DNA of 64,000 nucleotides from Candidatus Pacearchaeota archaeon. GTDB taxonomy: Bacteria > Patescibacteriota > Minisyncoccia > Minisyncoccales > Minisyncoccaceae. Numbering within the stretch: position 1 is the first letter of the stretch; the number at the start of each line of letters is the position of its first letter. The notes beneath the pieces were generated by a model that did no database searches, was not told where the DNA came from, and saw only the letters and a program-made list of their open reading frames with translations. The stretch lies in NCBI GenBank assembly GCA_035404185.1, contig DAONGN010000001.1:62001-126000 (forward strand). The letters are read 5' to 3'. Of the stretch, positions 17,157 to 24,856 are shown in pieces. The position numbers and the translations under genes are program-made.

Positions 17157-19187
17157 TCAAATTATCATCTTTAAAAACTCTTCTTCTTTTAATATTTTAA
17201 CCCCTAACTTTTTTGCTTTTTCGTATTTGGAGCCTGGATTAACTCCAGAAACTAAATAATCAATATTCTTAGAAATTGAATCAGAAACCTCTCCTCCTAA
17301 AAGAACTATCTTTTCTTTGGCAACATCTCTACTCATTTTTTCTAAAGTTCCTGTTATAACAAATTTTTTTGCCAATAATTTTCCCTCTCTTTTTTCAATA
17401 AAATATTTAACTCCCCTATCTTTTAATTTCTTTAAAAATTCTTTGTTCTCTTTTAGGTGAAACCAATCATATATCGATTGAGCAACTACTGGTCCAACAT
17501 CAGAAATGCTTTCTAATTCTTTAATTGAAGCATTTTCTATCTTCTCAATTGATTTAAAAGAAAGTGCTAAGTCAAAAGATGTTTTTAGTCCTACATTTCT
17601 TATTCCTAAAGAATAAATAAAACGAGAAAAAGAAACTTCTTTTTTGTTTTGAATATTTAAAACTATTTTTTTTGCTGATTTATCAGCAAATCTTTCTAGA
17701 GGAAGAATGTCACCTTCTTTCAATTCAAATAAATCTGAAGGGTCAGACAACAAGCCTTCTTCTATAAATTTCTCAATTATTTTTGGCCCCAAACCATCGA
17801 TACTGAATGCCGAACGAGAAACAAAATGCTTAAACCATCCTATCTTTCTACTAAAACAATTATGATTAGGACATCTCCAAACGATTTCATTTTCAGGCTT
17901 AACTAATTTTGTTTCGCATGATGGACAATTTGTAGGCATTTCAAAATTATTTTCTTTTCCTGTTCTTAATTCAGGAAAAACTTTAATTACTTCTGGAATA
18001 ACGTCCCCAGCTCTGCCAACAACTACTGTATCTCCAATCTTCAGCCCTAATCTTTCTATTTCTTTATCATTGTGTAGTGTTGCCCTACTAACAGTAACTC
18101 CATTAATCTCTACTGGTTTTAAAATCGCAACTGGTGTCATTGCTCCGGTTCTTCCGACTTGAATTTTAATATCTTCAACTATTGTTGTTGACTGCTTCAG
18201 AGGAAATTTTAAAGCAATTGCTCCACGAGGAGCCTTGCCAGCCACCCCTAATTTATCAAAAACTTCATTATTATTTATTGATATTACTAGGCCGTCTATC
18301 TCATATGGAAGCTTTTCTCTATTTTTTTGCCAATAAGCATAGAAATCAAAAACCTCATTCATATTCTTACACAGTCTATTGTACTTATTATTTGTTTTAA
18401 ATCCTAATATTTTTAATATTTTATGTTCTTCTTCATGTGTCTTTTGACCAAAATCAGTTACTAAATCGTAAACATCTGCATCGAGATTTCTCTCAGATGT
18501 AATTTTTGAATCAAGTTGGCGTAAAGAACCAGCTGCTAAATTTCTTGGATTGGCGTAAAGAGGCAAGCCATTTTTTCCTCTTTCTTTATTTGTTTTTTCA
18601 AATTCCTTTTTTGTTATTATCGCCTCCCCCCTAACAACAATATGAGTTAATTTTTTAAATGGTAACTTTTCTTTTTTTAAATCCTCTACAATATCCTTTT
18701 CTTCTCTTAGTTTAAGCGGAATTGCTTCAATTGTTTTTATGTTTTGAGTAACATCCTCTCCAATCTTTCCGTCTCCCCTTGTTGCACCAATTTTTAATAT
18801 TCCTTTGTCGTAAATCAATTCTATAGCCAATCCATCAAGTTTTGGTTCGCAATAATATTCAATCTTTTCTCCGTGAAGAAGTTTTTTATTTCTATTTTCC
18901 CAATTATCCATATCTTCTCTTGAAAAGGCGTCATTCAATGACCGCATCATTTCCTGATGTTCAAATTTTTTAAAAGCACCTATTGGTTTTCCACCCACTC
19001 TCTGAGTCGGAGAATCGACAGTTACAAATTCGGGAAAATTTTGTTCTAAGTCAAAAAGTTCCTTTTTCAAGGAATCTAGTACTGATTCCGATATCTCTTC
19101 TTTATTTAGAACGTGATAAAGATAGCGGTGATGATTAATTAAATCTCTCAGTTTTTCTATTCTTTTTTTAGCTTCATCTTTATTCAT
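17157..19187 (-). CDS. ligA: NAD-dependent DNA ligase
   Basis: Seals nicks in replication and repair using NAD as AMP donor. The 676 residues show the Ia domain at the N-terminus (HHRYLYHVLNKEEIS), the adenylation lysine in CEPKLDGLA (Lys116), the OB fold (GRTGAMTPVA), a four-cysteine zinc finger (CPSC then RCPNHNC), helix-hairpin-helix repeats and a C-terminal BRCT domain (from about 598, GKLLAKKFVITGTLE). All domains are intact. It begins 1 base after the last minor pilin gene, an unusual position for ligA. Confidence 0.97.
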   Translation of the reverse strand: MNKDEAKKRIEKLRDLINHHRYLYHVLNKEEISESVLDSLKKELFDLEQNFPEFVTVDSPTQRVGGKPIGAFKKFEHQEMMRSLNDAFSREDMDNWENRNKKLLHGEKIEYYCEPKLDGLAIELIYDKGILKIGATRGDGKIGEDVTQNIKTIEAIPLKLREEKDIVEDLKKEKLPFKKLTHIVVRGEAIITKKEFEKTNKERGKNGLPLYANPRNLAAGSLRQLDSKITSERNLDADVYDLVTDFGQKTHEEEHKILKILGFKTNNKYNRLCKNMNEVFDFYAYWQKNREKLPYEIDGLVISINNNEVFDKLGVAGKAPRGAIALKFPLKQSTTIVEDIKIQVGRTGAMTPVAILKPVEINGVTVSRATLHNDKEIERLGLKIGDTVVVGRAGDVIPEVIKVFPELRTGKENNFEMPTNCPSCETKLVKPENEIVWRCPNHNCFSRKIGWFKHFVSRSAFSIDGLGPKIIEKFIEEGLLSDPSDLFELKEGDILPLERFADKSAKKIVLNIQNKKEVSFSRFIYSLGIRNVGLKTSFDLALSFKSIEKIENASIKELESISDVGPVVAQSIYDWFHLKENKEFLKKLKDRGVKYFIEKREGKLLAKKFVITGTLEKMSRDVAKEKIVLLGGEVSDSISKNIDYLVSGVNPGSKYEKAKKLGVKILKEEEFLKMII

Positions 19188-19188
19188 A

Positions 19189-19539
19189 TTAAAAAGCAGC
19201 TTCTATCTTTCTGTTTATCGTATTGTATGTTCCTGTAGATTTTATACTGGTTCCTGACGCAACACAATTTGTTGATGGATTAATGATGACGGTATAATAA
19301 TAATCGGTATCAAAATTATTTGTAAAGCTATCACAACTGCCGAGAATTCTGATATTATACAATGCTTCCTCTATTCCTGTATCAGCCGCATGAAATGCTT
19401 TAACTGAACCATCTAAACCCTCTACCATCTTTGCCCCTCCAATAATAATACTAGATAATCCCAAAGTAATGGTTAAAAGAACCGACATTATAATTACTGT
19501 TATATAAACTGAGACCCCTTTTTGATTATTATTTATCAT
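19189..19539 (-). CDS. PilX-like minor pilin/pilus assembly protein
   Basis: A 116-residue protein with a short polar N-terminus (MINNNQKGVSVYI), one hydrophobic helix (about 10-35) and AFHAADTGIEEALYNIR, the signature of the PilX N-terminal family found beside PilV and PilW. The usual Glu at +5 of the pilin helix is not obvious (GVSVYITVIIM), as in the GspK/PilX type. The body is short, ending in small beta strands. It is the fourth of four pilin-like genes between pilD and ligA, and I infer a place at the pilus tip or in priming. Confidence 0.7.
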   Translation of the reverse strand: MINNNQKGVSVYITVIIMSVLLTITLGLSSIIIGGAKMVEGLDGSVKAFHAADTGIEEALYNIRILGSCDSFTNNFDTDYYYTVIINPSTNCVASGTSIKSTGTYNTINRKIEAAF

Positions 19540-19540
19540 G

Positions 19541-20128
19541 TTAAATATTTAATTTCCTTTGAGAAATGGTTGTCTGTACGATTAAAACTGGTGAATACAT
19601 CGCTAAAGGAAGTGCTTTCATCTTAATCATAATTGTTATTCTTGGTTGATTCATATCTTCTGCACTACCATCTCCTGATACATTAAAAGTTAAATCATCA
19701 ACGCTAACCGAAGAAGATGTTATTGGCACCGCTGTTGTGCCAGGATTCTCATCCGTTGATCTAATTTCTTCTATTGCACCGTTATCAAGTAAAAATTTAA
19801 GACATTTATAAGTCAATGTTTTAGTATCATATGTTAAAAAAGATATAGAATCTGTTCCCGTTGCATAGTTCTCTCCTGCATTCTCCGCACCAATACAACT
19901 TCCATCCGAATCTTTCTCTGCCATTCTTATTGCTTTTGACATATACTCCAAGGCATAGCTTGATTGATTTAATAACCCCTGATTTTGTAAAATTCTTGTT
20001 TGAGTATCTAAAACAGAAGTAAAAATATTTACCAAAAGGACCGAAATAAAACCAAAAATAAGGATAGAGACTAACATCTCAATTAAAGTAAAGCCTTTTG
20101 TCTTTTGATTATTATTTATCATTTCCAA
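19541..20128 (-). CDS. PilW/GspJ-like minor pilin
   Basis: 195 residues with the class III signal KGFTLIEMLVSILIFGFISV near residues 11-30: Gly-1, Phe+1 and Glu+5 are all present, so PilD should cleave it. The helix is followed by LNQSSYALEYMSKAIRMA, a pattern typical of PilW/GspJ minor pseudopilins, and a beta-rich globular head with two Cys. It overlaps the preceding gene by 10 bases, which suggests translational coupling. Inferred role: tip complex of the type IV pilus. Confidence 0.75.
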   Translation of the reverse strand: MEMINNNQKTKGFTLIEMLVSILIFGFISVLLVNIFTSVLDTQTRILQNQGLLNQSSYALEYMSKAIRMAEKDSDGSCIGAENAGENYATGTDSISFLTYDTKTLTYKCLKFLLDNGAIEEIRSTDENPGTTAVPITSSSVSVDDLTFNVSGDGSAEDMNQPRITIMIKMKALPLAMYSPVLIVQTTISQRKLNI

Positions 20129-20628
20129 TTATATAAATTTTCTTTTACTACCATTGAATTTGTTTTCCAATAAACAGTAACTGTAATATCTAATTCATCA
20201 GTTCCTTGTGATAAAATTTCTATTTTCCTTGCGTACGGCGTTTCAATATCGCCTGTATTATTGCCATATTTATAAAATCCCGTAGAACCATCTATATATA
20301 AGCTTCTTCCTGGTGAAGACCAAAGAGTTAAAGCTCCTACGCCTTCTAAACTATAATCAGCCTCACAGCCAACAGTATCAATACATGTCTCTAGACCGCT
20401 ATTCCAAGCTGCTTCTGCAACCCAATTACTATCTCTTATGTTCTTTACAATCTCTATTCCTTCTTGGCAAAGATAAGCAGCAATAAAACTCTCCCTTTCT
20501 ATTTGAGTTTTTTTATTATATTTATAAACCGCCTGATAAATGCCCAAAACTCCTATTGTCACAATCAGAATAGAAATAAGCATTTCTAATAAAGTAAAAC
20601 CTTTTTCTTTTTTAAAAATATTATTCAT
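20119..20628 (-). CDS. PilV/GspI-like minor pilin
   Basis: 169 residues with KGFTLLEMLISILIVTIGVL near the N-terminus (Gly-1, Phe+1, Glu+5) and then YQAVYKYNKKTQIERESFIAA, like the PilV/GspI group where the helix leads into a region monitoring several side chains. A following EIVKNIRDSNW motif is common in PilV-like proteins of CPR genomes. The head has two Cys (ETCIDTVGCEADY). It lies 4 bases after the GspH-like gene and overlaps the PilW-like gene. Confidence 0.75.
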   Translation of the reverse strand: MNNIFKKEKGFTLLEMLISILIVTIGVLGIYQAVYKYNKKTQIERESFIAAYLCQEGIEIVKNIRDSNWVAEAAWNSGLETCIDTVGCEADYSLEGVGALTLWSSPGRSLYIDGSTGFYKYGNNTGDIETPYARKIEILSQGTDELDITVTVYWKTNSMVVKENLYNWK

Positions 20629-20632
20629 GTAA

Positions 20633-21184
20633 TTATTTGGTAACCTGAACCATCCCTGCGTTGTTAATTGTTATAGTCCTAGTCTTAGAAACATCGCTTG
20701 TTATACAAAGAGTAATTATTGCTGTCTTGCCAGAAGGAACTCCATCGATATAAGTTAAAGGATTTGGGGGCTCAAAAGAAACACTAAGAACATCTACAGA
20801 AGGAGGCGCTGTATCTACGAGTGTACAAATTTTAATTCCATTTTCAAGACTGATTGACTCTTTGGTGTAATCTATTGATTCCCCATCATAAGCCATATTT
20901 ACATCATCATCCTTTTCTTCATAAATAATATAACTATTGGGACTATTTAATTTATCAAAATATAATCCATATCCGTAAGTAGAAGTCCCTCCTGTTCCTA
21001 TAGAGCCTGCCATTGCCATGTCTTGAGCTCTTCTTATGTCCTGTGCAAGCTTCTGGGCTGATCTTTCTAATGCAAACATTTCATTATTTTTTCCATAATT
21101 TGAAAAAAGTGCAACTGTCATCACAGTTATAATCGATATTATAACTAGTACTTCAATTAACGTAAAACCTTTAACTTTTTTCAT
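20633..21184 (-). CDS. GspH/FimT-like minor pilin
   Basis: 183 residues from the ATG at 21184. A longer frame starts at 21211, but this ATG follows the pilD stop by 2 bases and puts the pilin signal (KGFTLIEVLVIISIITVMTV) directly at the N-terminus. The helix is followed by ALERSAQKLAQDIRRAQDMAMAG, the FimT/GspH signature. The C-terminal half is beta-rich. First minor pilin after pilD; inferred tip or initiation subunit. Confidence 0.78.
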   Translation of the reverse strand: MKKVKGFTLIEVLVIISIITVMTVALFSNYGKNNEMFALERSAQKLAQDIRRAQDMAMAGSIGTGGTSTYGYGLYFDKLNSPNSYIIYEEKDDDVNMAYDGESIDYTKESISLENGIKICTLVDTAPPSVDVLSVSFEPPNPLTYIDGVPSGKTAIITLCITSDVSKTRTITINNAGMVQVTK

Positions 21185-21186
21185 AA

Positions 21187-21963
21187 TTATACCATTAAAG
21201 AAAAATACCAATTAATAATGTTATTCCCAAAGAAAAAACTAATTATCGTTCCTACTACAAGGAATGGTGCAAACGGGACTTCTGACCCAAATCCCTTCCT
21301 TTTCAAAAATACTGCCACTGAACCTATTATAGCACCCAAAAGAAAACCTAAAAAGAGTGCAACAATGGTATTAGGAAAACCTAAAAGAAGACCTATTAAT
21401 AAAGCTAACTTAACGTCTCCAAACCCCATCGCCATTCCTTTCGAAAAAAACCATATCAAAAAGAAAAATAACGCTGCACCAAGAGATGAAGCTATCGTCA
21501 AAATTATTTCATGACTACTAATCATTCCATTAAAAAATGAATATAATAACCAGATAATTGATAAAAAAATAGCTGGATAAACAACTTCATCGGGGATAAT
21601 AAAATACTTTAAATCGAAAACAAAAATGACTATTAGAAAAGCCATTATTATCAACCAAAAAATTAATTGCAGAGAAAATATTGAACCAAGATAAATAAAT
21701 ACTAAAGAAAAAATAATAGCTGTTATTAATTCAATTAAAGGATATTGAAGAGAGATTTTCCTTTTACAATACCTGCACTTCCCCCTTAAAAAAACAAAGC
21801 TTAAGACTGGGAACAAATCCCATAATCCTAAACCATGATGACAATGAGGACAATATGATCTACCGACGATAAAGCTTTCTTCTTTGTATAGCCTCCAAAT
21901 AACACAATTAAGAAAACTGCCAATTATTAATCCAAGAATGAAAATTAGAATTAATTCTATCAT
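21187..21963 (-). CDS. pilD: Prepilin peptidase and N-methyltransferase PilD
   Basis: Membrane aspartic protease that removes the leader of all class III prepilins in this window and methylates the new N-terminus. In 258 residues it has the N-terminal hydrophobic stretch with FLNCVIWRLY, the cytoplasmic domain with two zinc-type pairs Cys38/Cys41 and Cys63/Cys66, and the two catalytic aspartates: FDLKYFIIPD and the family motif GFGDVKLALLIG (GxGD). Seven to eight membrane helices are visible. It heads a run of four pilin-like genes, ligA and rodA. Confidence 0.95.
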   Translation of the reverse strand: MIELILIFILGLIIGSFLNCVIWRLYKEESFIVGRSYCPHCHHGLGLWDLFPVLSFVFLRGKCRYCKRKISLQYPLIELITAIIFSLVFIYLGSIFSLQLIFWLIIMAFLIVIFVFDLKYFIIPDEVVYPAIFLSIIWLLYSFFNGMISSHEIILTIASSLGAALFFFLIWFFSKGMAMGFGDVKLALLIGLLLGFPNTIVALFLGFLLGAIIGSVAVFLKRKGFGSEVPFAPFLVVGTIISFFFGNNIINWYFSLMV

Positions 21964-21984
21964 AAGTAAATATTAACATATTTA

Positions 21985-22016
21985 AATAAAAGAAAACATC
22001 CCCCAGGGGGGATGTC
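21985..22016 (-). terminator. Terminator after the major pilin gene
   Basis: The minus strand reads ACATCCCC, GGGGGATGT arms (plus 21996-22015) followed by TTTCTTTTATTT. A strong GC stem that separates pilA from pilD. Confidence 0.85.
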
Positions 22017-22030
22017 ACAAAATATTTAAA

Positions 22031-22492
22031 TTACAGACAATCTTGACTTGTTGAACATCCAACATTCGTTGATCCAACATTTCCAGCACTATCAATACAC
22101 CATATTGCACCTCCCAATAACTCCTTTTGCATGCACCATGCTGTTGAGGTCGCATTTACTAATAATGTTCCAGATCCTTGAAGTTGGATATCGTCACATA
22201 GAGTAACACCATCAGGATTGCTAGCAGTTCCAAGAATGGAAGTAGCAACTTGATTTGCGGTACAAGAATCGGTTGTTATGCTAACGGCTACATTACTACC
22301 ATAACTGCCGTTATTGTTCATCTTATAAATCTCTGCTGTTGATCTAAATTGATCCATAGCTGATTTGATTCTAGCGTCTTTAGCAGAGTTTTGCGCACCA
22401 GACATAGAAACGATAATAAGACCAGATAAAATACCAATAATAGCAATAACGACCAATAACTCAATTAAAGTAAAACCTTTTGTTTTTTGCAT
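22031..22492 (-). CDS. pilA: Major type IV pilin
   Basis: 153 residues with a textbook class III signal: KGFTLIELLVVIAIIGIL from residue 5, cleavage before Phe, Glu at +5. The helix continues SGLIIVSMSGAQNSAKDARIKSAMDQFRSTAEIYKMNNNGSY, then a small beta head with Cys pairs (SCTANQ, TLCDD, AWCMQKE, IWCIDS) and a terminal CSTSQDCL. It has its own strong promoter and terminator in the middle of the pilus locus, as expected for an abundant subunit. The call as major pilin rests on size, separate transcription and position after pilC. A 12-base element shared with another pilin gene lies 18 bases before the start. Confidence 0.85.
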   Translation of the reverse strand: MQKTKGFTLIELLVVIAIIGILSGLIIVSMSGAQNSAKDARIKSAMDQFRSTAEIYKMNNNGSYGSNVAVSITTDSCTANQVATSILGTASNPDGVTLCDDIQLQGSGTLLVNATSTAWCMQKELLGGAIWCIDSAGNVGSTNVGCSTSQDCL

Positions 22493-22510
22493 ATTTTTAA
22501 AAATAGTTAA

Positions 22511-22522
22511 TATCCGACCTTT
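22511..22522 (-). promoter_or_regulatory. Shared 12-base leader element before pilA
   Basis: AAAGGTCGGATA on the minus strand, ending exactly 18 bases before the pilA ATG and about 11 bases after the predicted transcript start. The same 12 bases occur at 51265-51276, also 18 bases before the ATG of a VirB2-like pilin. No known site comes to mind. Confidence 0.6.
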
Positions 22523-22539
22523 TTTCTTTTTATATTTTA

Positions 22540-22568
22540 ATTTTATTAAATAATCACTTTATTGTCAA
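22540..22568 (-). promoter_or_regulatory. Promoter of the major pilin gene
   Basis: TTGACA (22568-22563), 17-base spacer, TAAAAT (22545-22540) on the minus strand; -35 perfect, -10 five of six. It lies just beyond the pilC stop codon and gives a leader of about 40 bases. Confidence 0.8.
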
Positions 22569-22573
22569 TGAGT

Positions 22574-23800
22574 TTATTTTGGAACAGTCGTACTGATCTG
22601 GTATATCGGCAACAAGACAGCAGCAACTAAAAATCCAACCATTAACGCTAAACCAATAATTAATATCGGCTCAATAATGCTTGATAAAGAATCAACAAAA
22701 ATATCTGTCTCTCTCTTATAAAACCTAACTACGTTAGCGAGAGAAGAGTCTAATCTTCCTGTTTTTTCTCCAACTGATACCATTTGTACGAATAAAGGAG
22801 AGATAACTTCGTTATATTGACCCAAAACCATACTTATACTTTCTCCTTTAACAACTCTGTCTCTTGTTTTAAGAATTGTATCTCTGTATATATTATTCCC
22901 TATTAAATTTGCTACCACCTCTAAAGCCTCGTTAATAGGAAGACCAGCAGAAATAAGAGTAGAAAAATTTTCTGCAAAACGTGTCAAGAAAAGATTCTTT
23001 AAAAATGGTCCAAAAATAGGAATTTTTATAGCAATTTTATCAAAAACATCTTTTCCTTTTATTGTTTTAGGATAATAGACAAAGAAAGCTGCTATTCCTA
23101 TTATTCCTCCTATAGCTAGATACCAAAACTTAACAAAGAAATCAGAAATGGCTATAATTATTTTTGTTGCTATGGGAAGCTCTTGTCCCGATTCAATTAA
23201 AACCTTAACTAATCCAGGAATAACAAAAATCATTAAAACTATAAAAATCAAAACAAAAATAACCATAACTACCATTGGGTAAGTCGCCGCTCCTATCATT
23301 TTAGAACGAATAGCATATTCACTTTCTAGGTGATCAGCTACTTTATTCAAAATACTGGGAAGGTTTCCAGAAACTTCTGCTGATTTCATCATGTTGATAT
23401 AAAAAGGAGAAAAGATTTGAGGAAATTTGCCAAAAGCCTTTGACATTTGAGTACCGCTCCTAACATCATTAGCAATAATATATATTTTTTCTTTGAAATC
23501 TTGATTCCTTGTTTGATCACCCAAAGCATCAATAGCTTCTGCTGGAGGGACATTTGAATCAATCATAATTGCAAGTTGTCTTGAAAACATGGCCACGTCT
23601 TTCATTGAAGTCCCGGAAAATAATTTAATACTAATCTTCTTGTTTAATACGTCTTTATTTTTTTCATCTTCTCCTTTAATTTCTATGGGAAAAAGGCCAT
23701 TATTATTTAAAACCTCTAAAGCTGCCTCTTTTGAGGTAGCCTCTATTACTCCAGAATTATTTACTCCTTTTATATCTTTTGCTTGATAAAGATATTTCAT
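22574..23800 (-). CDS. pilC: Type IV pilus inner-membrane platform protein PilC/GspF
   Basis: 408 residues. It anchors the assembly motor and passes pilins into the growing fibre. An N-terminal 55-residue domain (YQAKDIKGVNNSGVIEA) is followed by two copies of the GspF domain: the first with SRQLAIMIDSNVPPAEAIDALG and the second with LTRFAENFSTLISAGLPINEALEVVA, each leading to membrane helices, plus a C-terminal helix. The ending is typical. Its start overlaps the pilT stop by 4 bases, so the two should be translationally coupled. Confidence 0.95.
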   Translation of the reverse strand: MKYLYQAKDIKGVNNSGVIEATSKEAALEVLNNNGLFPIEIKGEDEKNKDVLNKKISIKLFSGTSMKDVAMFSRQLAIMIDSNVPPAEAIDALGDQTRNQDFKEKIYIIANDVRSGTQMSKAFGKFPQIFSPFYINMMKSAEVSGNLPSILNKVADHLESEYAIRSKMIGAATYPMVVMVIFVLIFIVLMIFVIPGLVKVLIESGQELPIATKIIIAISDFFVKFWYLAIGGIIGIAAFFVYYPKTIKGKDVFDKIAIKIPIFGPFLKNLFLTRFAENFSTLISAGLPINEALEVVANLIGNNIYRDTILKTRDRVVKGESISMVLGQYNEVISPLFVQMVSVGEKTGRLDSSLANVVRFYKRETDIFVDSLSSIIEPILIIGLALMVGFLVAAVLLPIYQISTTVPK

Positions 23801-24855
23801 ATTAATTTTCTTAATTCTCTTAGATTGCTTGAAAATTTAGAAGCATTCTCTACCGTCACCAATCCTTTTCTAATTAATTCAGATAATGATCTGTTCATAG
23901 AAACCATTCCCGACTCAGAAGATGTTTCTATGACCAACGGTATTTCATATATCTTATTGTCTCTTATTAAATTAGAAATTGCGGGAGTATTCAGCATTAT
24001 TTCACAAGCTGGAACAACTCTTCCATCAGTTGAAGGAACTAGCCTTTGTGAAATTATTCCAACCAAGGAACTGGCTAATTGCGCTCTAATTTGCGATTGT
24101 TGATCTCCATTGAAGTTATCTACTATCCTATGAATAGTTTGAGCAGCAGAATTGGTATGTAGAGTCGCAAAAACTAAATGTCCAGTTTCAGCCGCGGTAA
24201 TTGCGGTTGCCATTGTTTCAGGATCTCTCATTTCTCCCACCATAATAACATCGGGGTCTTCTCTAAATGTTGATTTTAATGCTTGAGCAAAAGATAATGT
24301 ATCTAAATGTAATTCTCTCTGATTAATTATTGACTTATCGTCCTTAAAAATATATTCAATCGGATCTTCAATGGTTATAATATGATTAGCTCGAGTATGA
24401 TTTATCTCATCAACCAATGCAGCAAGAGTTGTACTTTTACCATGACTTGATGGTCCAACGACTAAAATAAAACCTTGAGTATATTCACAAAACTGATGAA
24501 GTCTAGTAGGAAGATTTAATTCTTCTAGTGTTCTAATATTTTCTGGAACAAGCCTTAAAGCAGCGCTGACTGTTCCTATTTGATAAAATATATTAACTCT
24601 AAATCTTGCTCTTCCTTCAAAATCATAAGAAAAATCTATTTCTTTATTCTTTTCAAAGCTTTCAATTTGTTCTTCGTTCATTAAGGCAAAAGAAATTCCT
24701 TTGGCATCTTCAGCAGTTAGGCAATCCCCCTTTAAACAAATCAATTCTCTATTTATTCTTAATACAGGAGGATGGCCCTCTGAAATATGAAGGTCCGAAG
24801 CATTATTCTTTATGGTCGCTTCTAAAAGCTGCTTAAGATATGTTTGATATTCCAT
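23797..24855 (-). CDS. pilT: Type IV pilus retraction ATPase PilT
   Basis: Hexameric ATPase that depolymerises the pilus and drives twitching and DNA uptake. I start it at the ATG at 24855 (MEYQTYLKQLL, 352 aa), 1 base after the pilB stop, rather than at an upstream ATG inside pilB. It carries SDLHISEGHPPVLRINREL (N-terminal PAS-like domain), Walker A GPSSHGKST (a His replaces the usual Gly at one position: GSSHGKST rather than GSGKST), the Asp box TIEDPIEY, Walker B VGEMRDPET and the His box. The retraction signature near the C-terminus is present in altered form. The GPSSHGKS variant is worth noting, though the lysine and threonine are kept. Confidence 0.93.
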   Translation of the reverse strand: MEYQTYLKQLLEATIKNNASDLHISEGHPPVLRINRELICLKGDCLTAEDAKGISFALMNEEQIESFEKNKEIDFSYDFEGRARFRVNIFYQIGTVSAALRLVPENIRTLEELNLPTRLHQFCEYTQGFILVVGPSSHGKSTTLAALVDEINHTRANHIITIEDPIEYIFKDDKSIINQRELHLDTLSFAQALKSTFREDPDVIMVGEMRDPETMATAITAAETGHLVFATLHTNSAAQTIHRIVDNFNGDQQSQIRAQLASSLVGIISQRLVPSTDGRVVPACEIMLNTPAISNLIRDNKIYEIPLVIETSSESGMVSMNRSLSELIRKGLVTVENASKFSSNLRELRKLI

Positions 24856-24856
24856 T

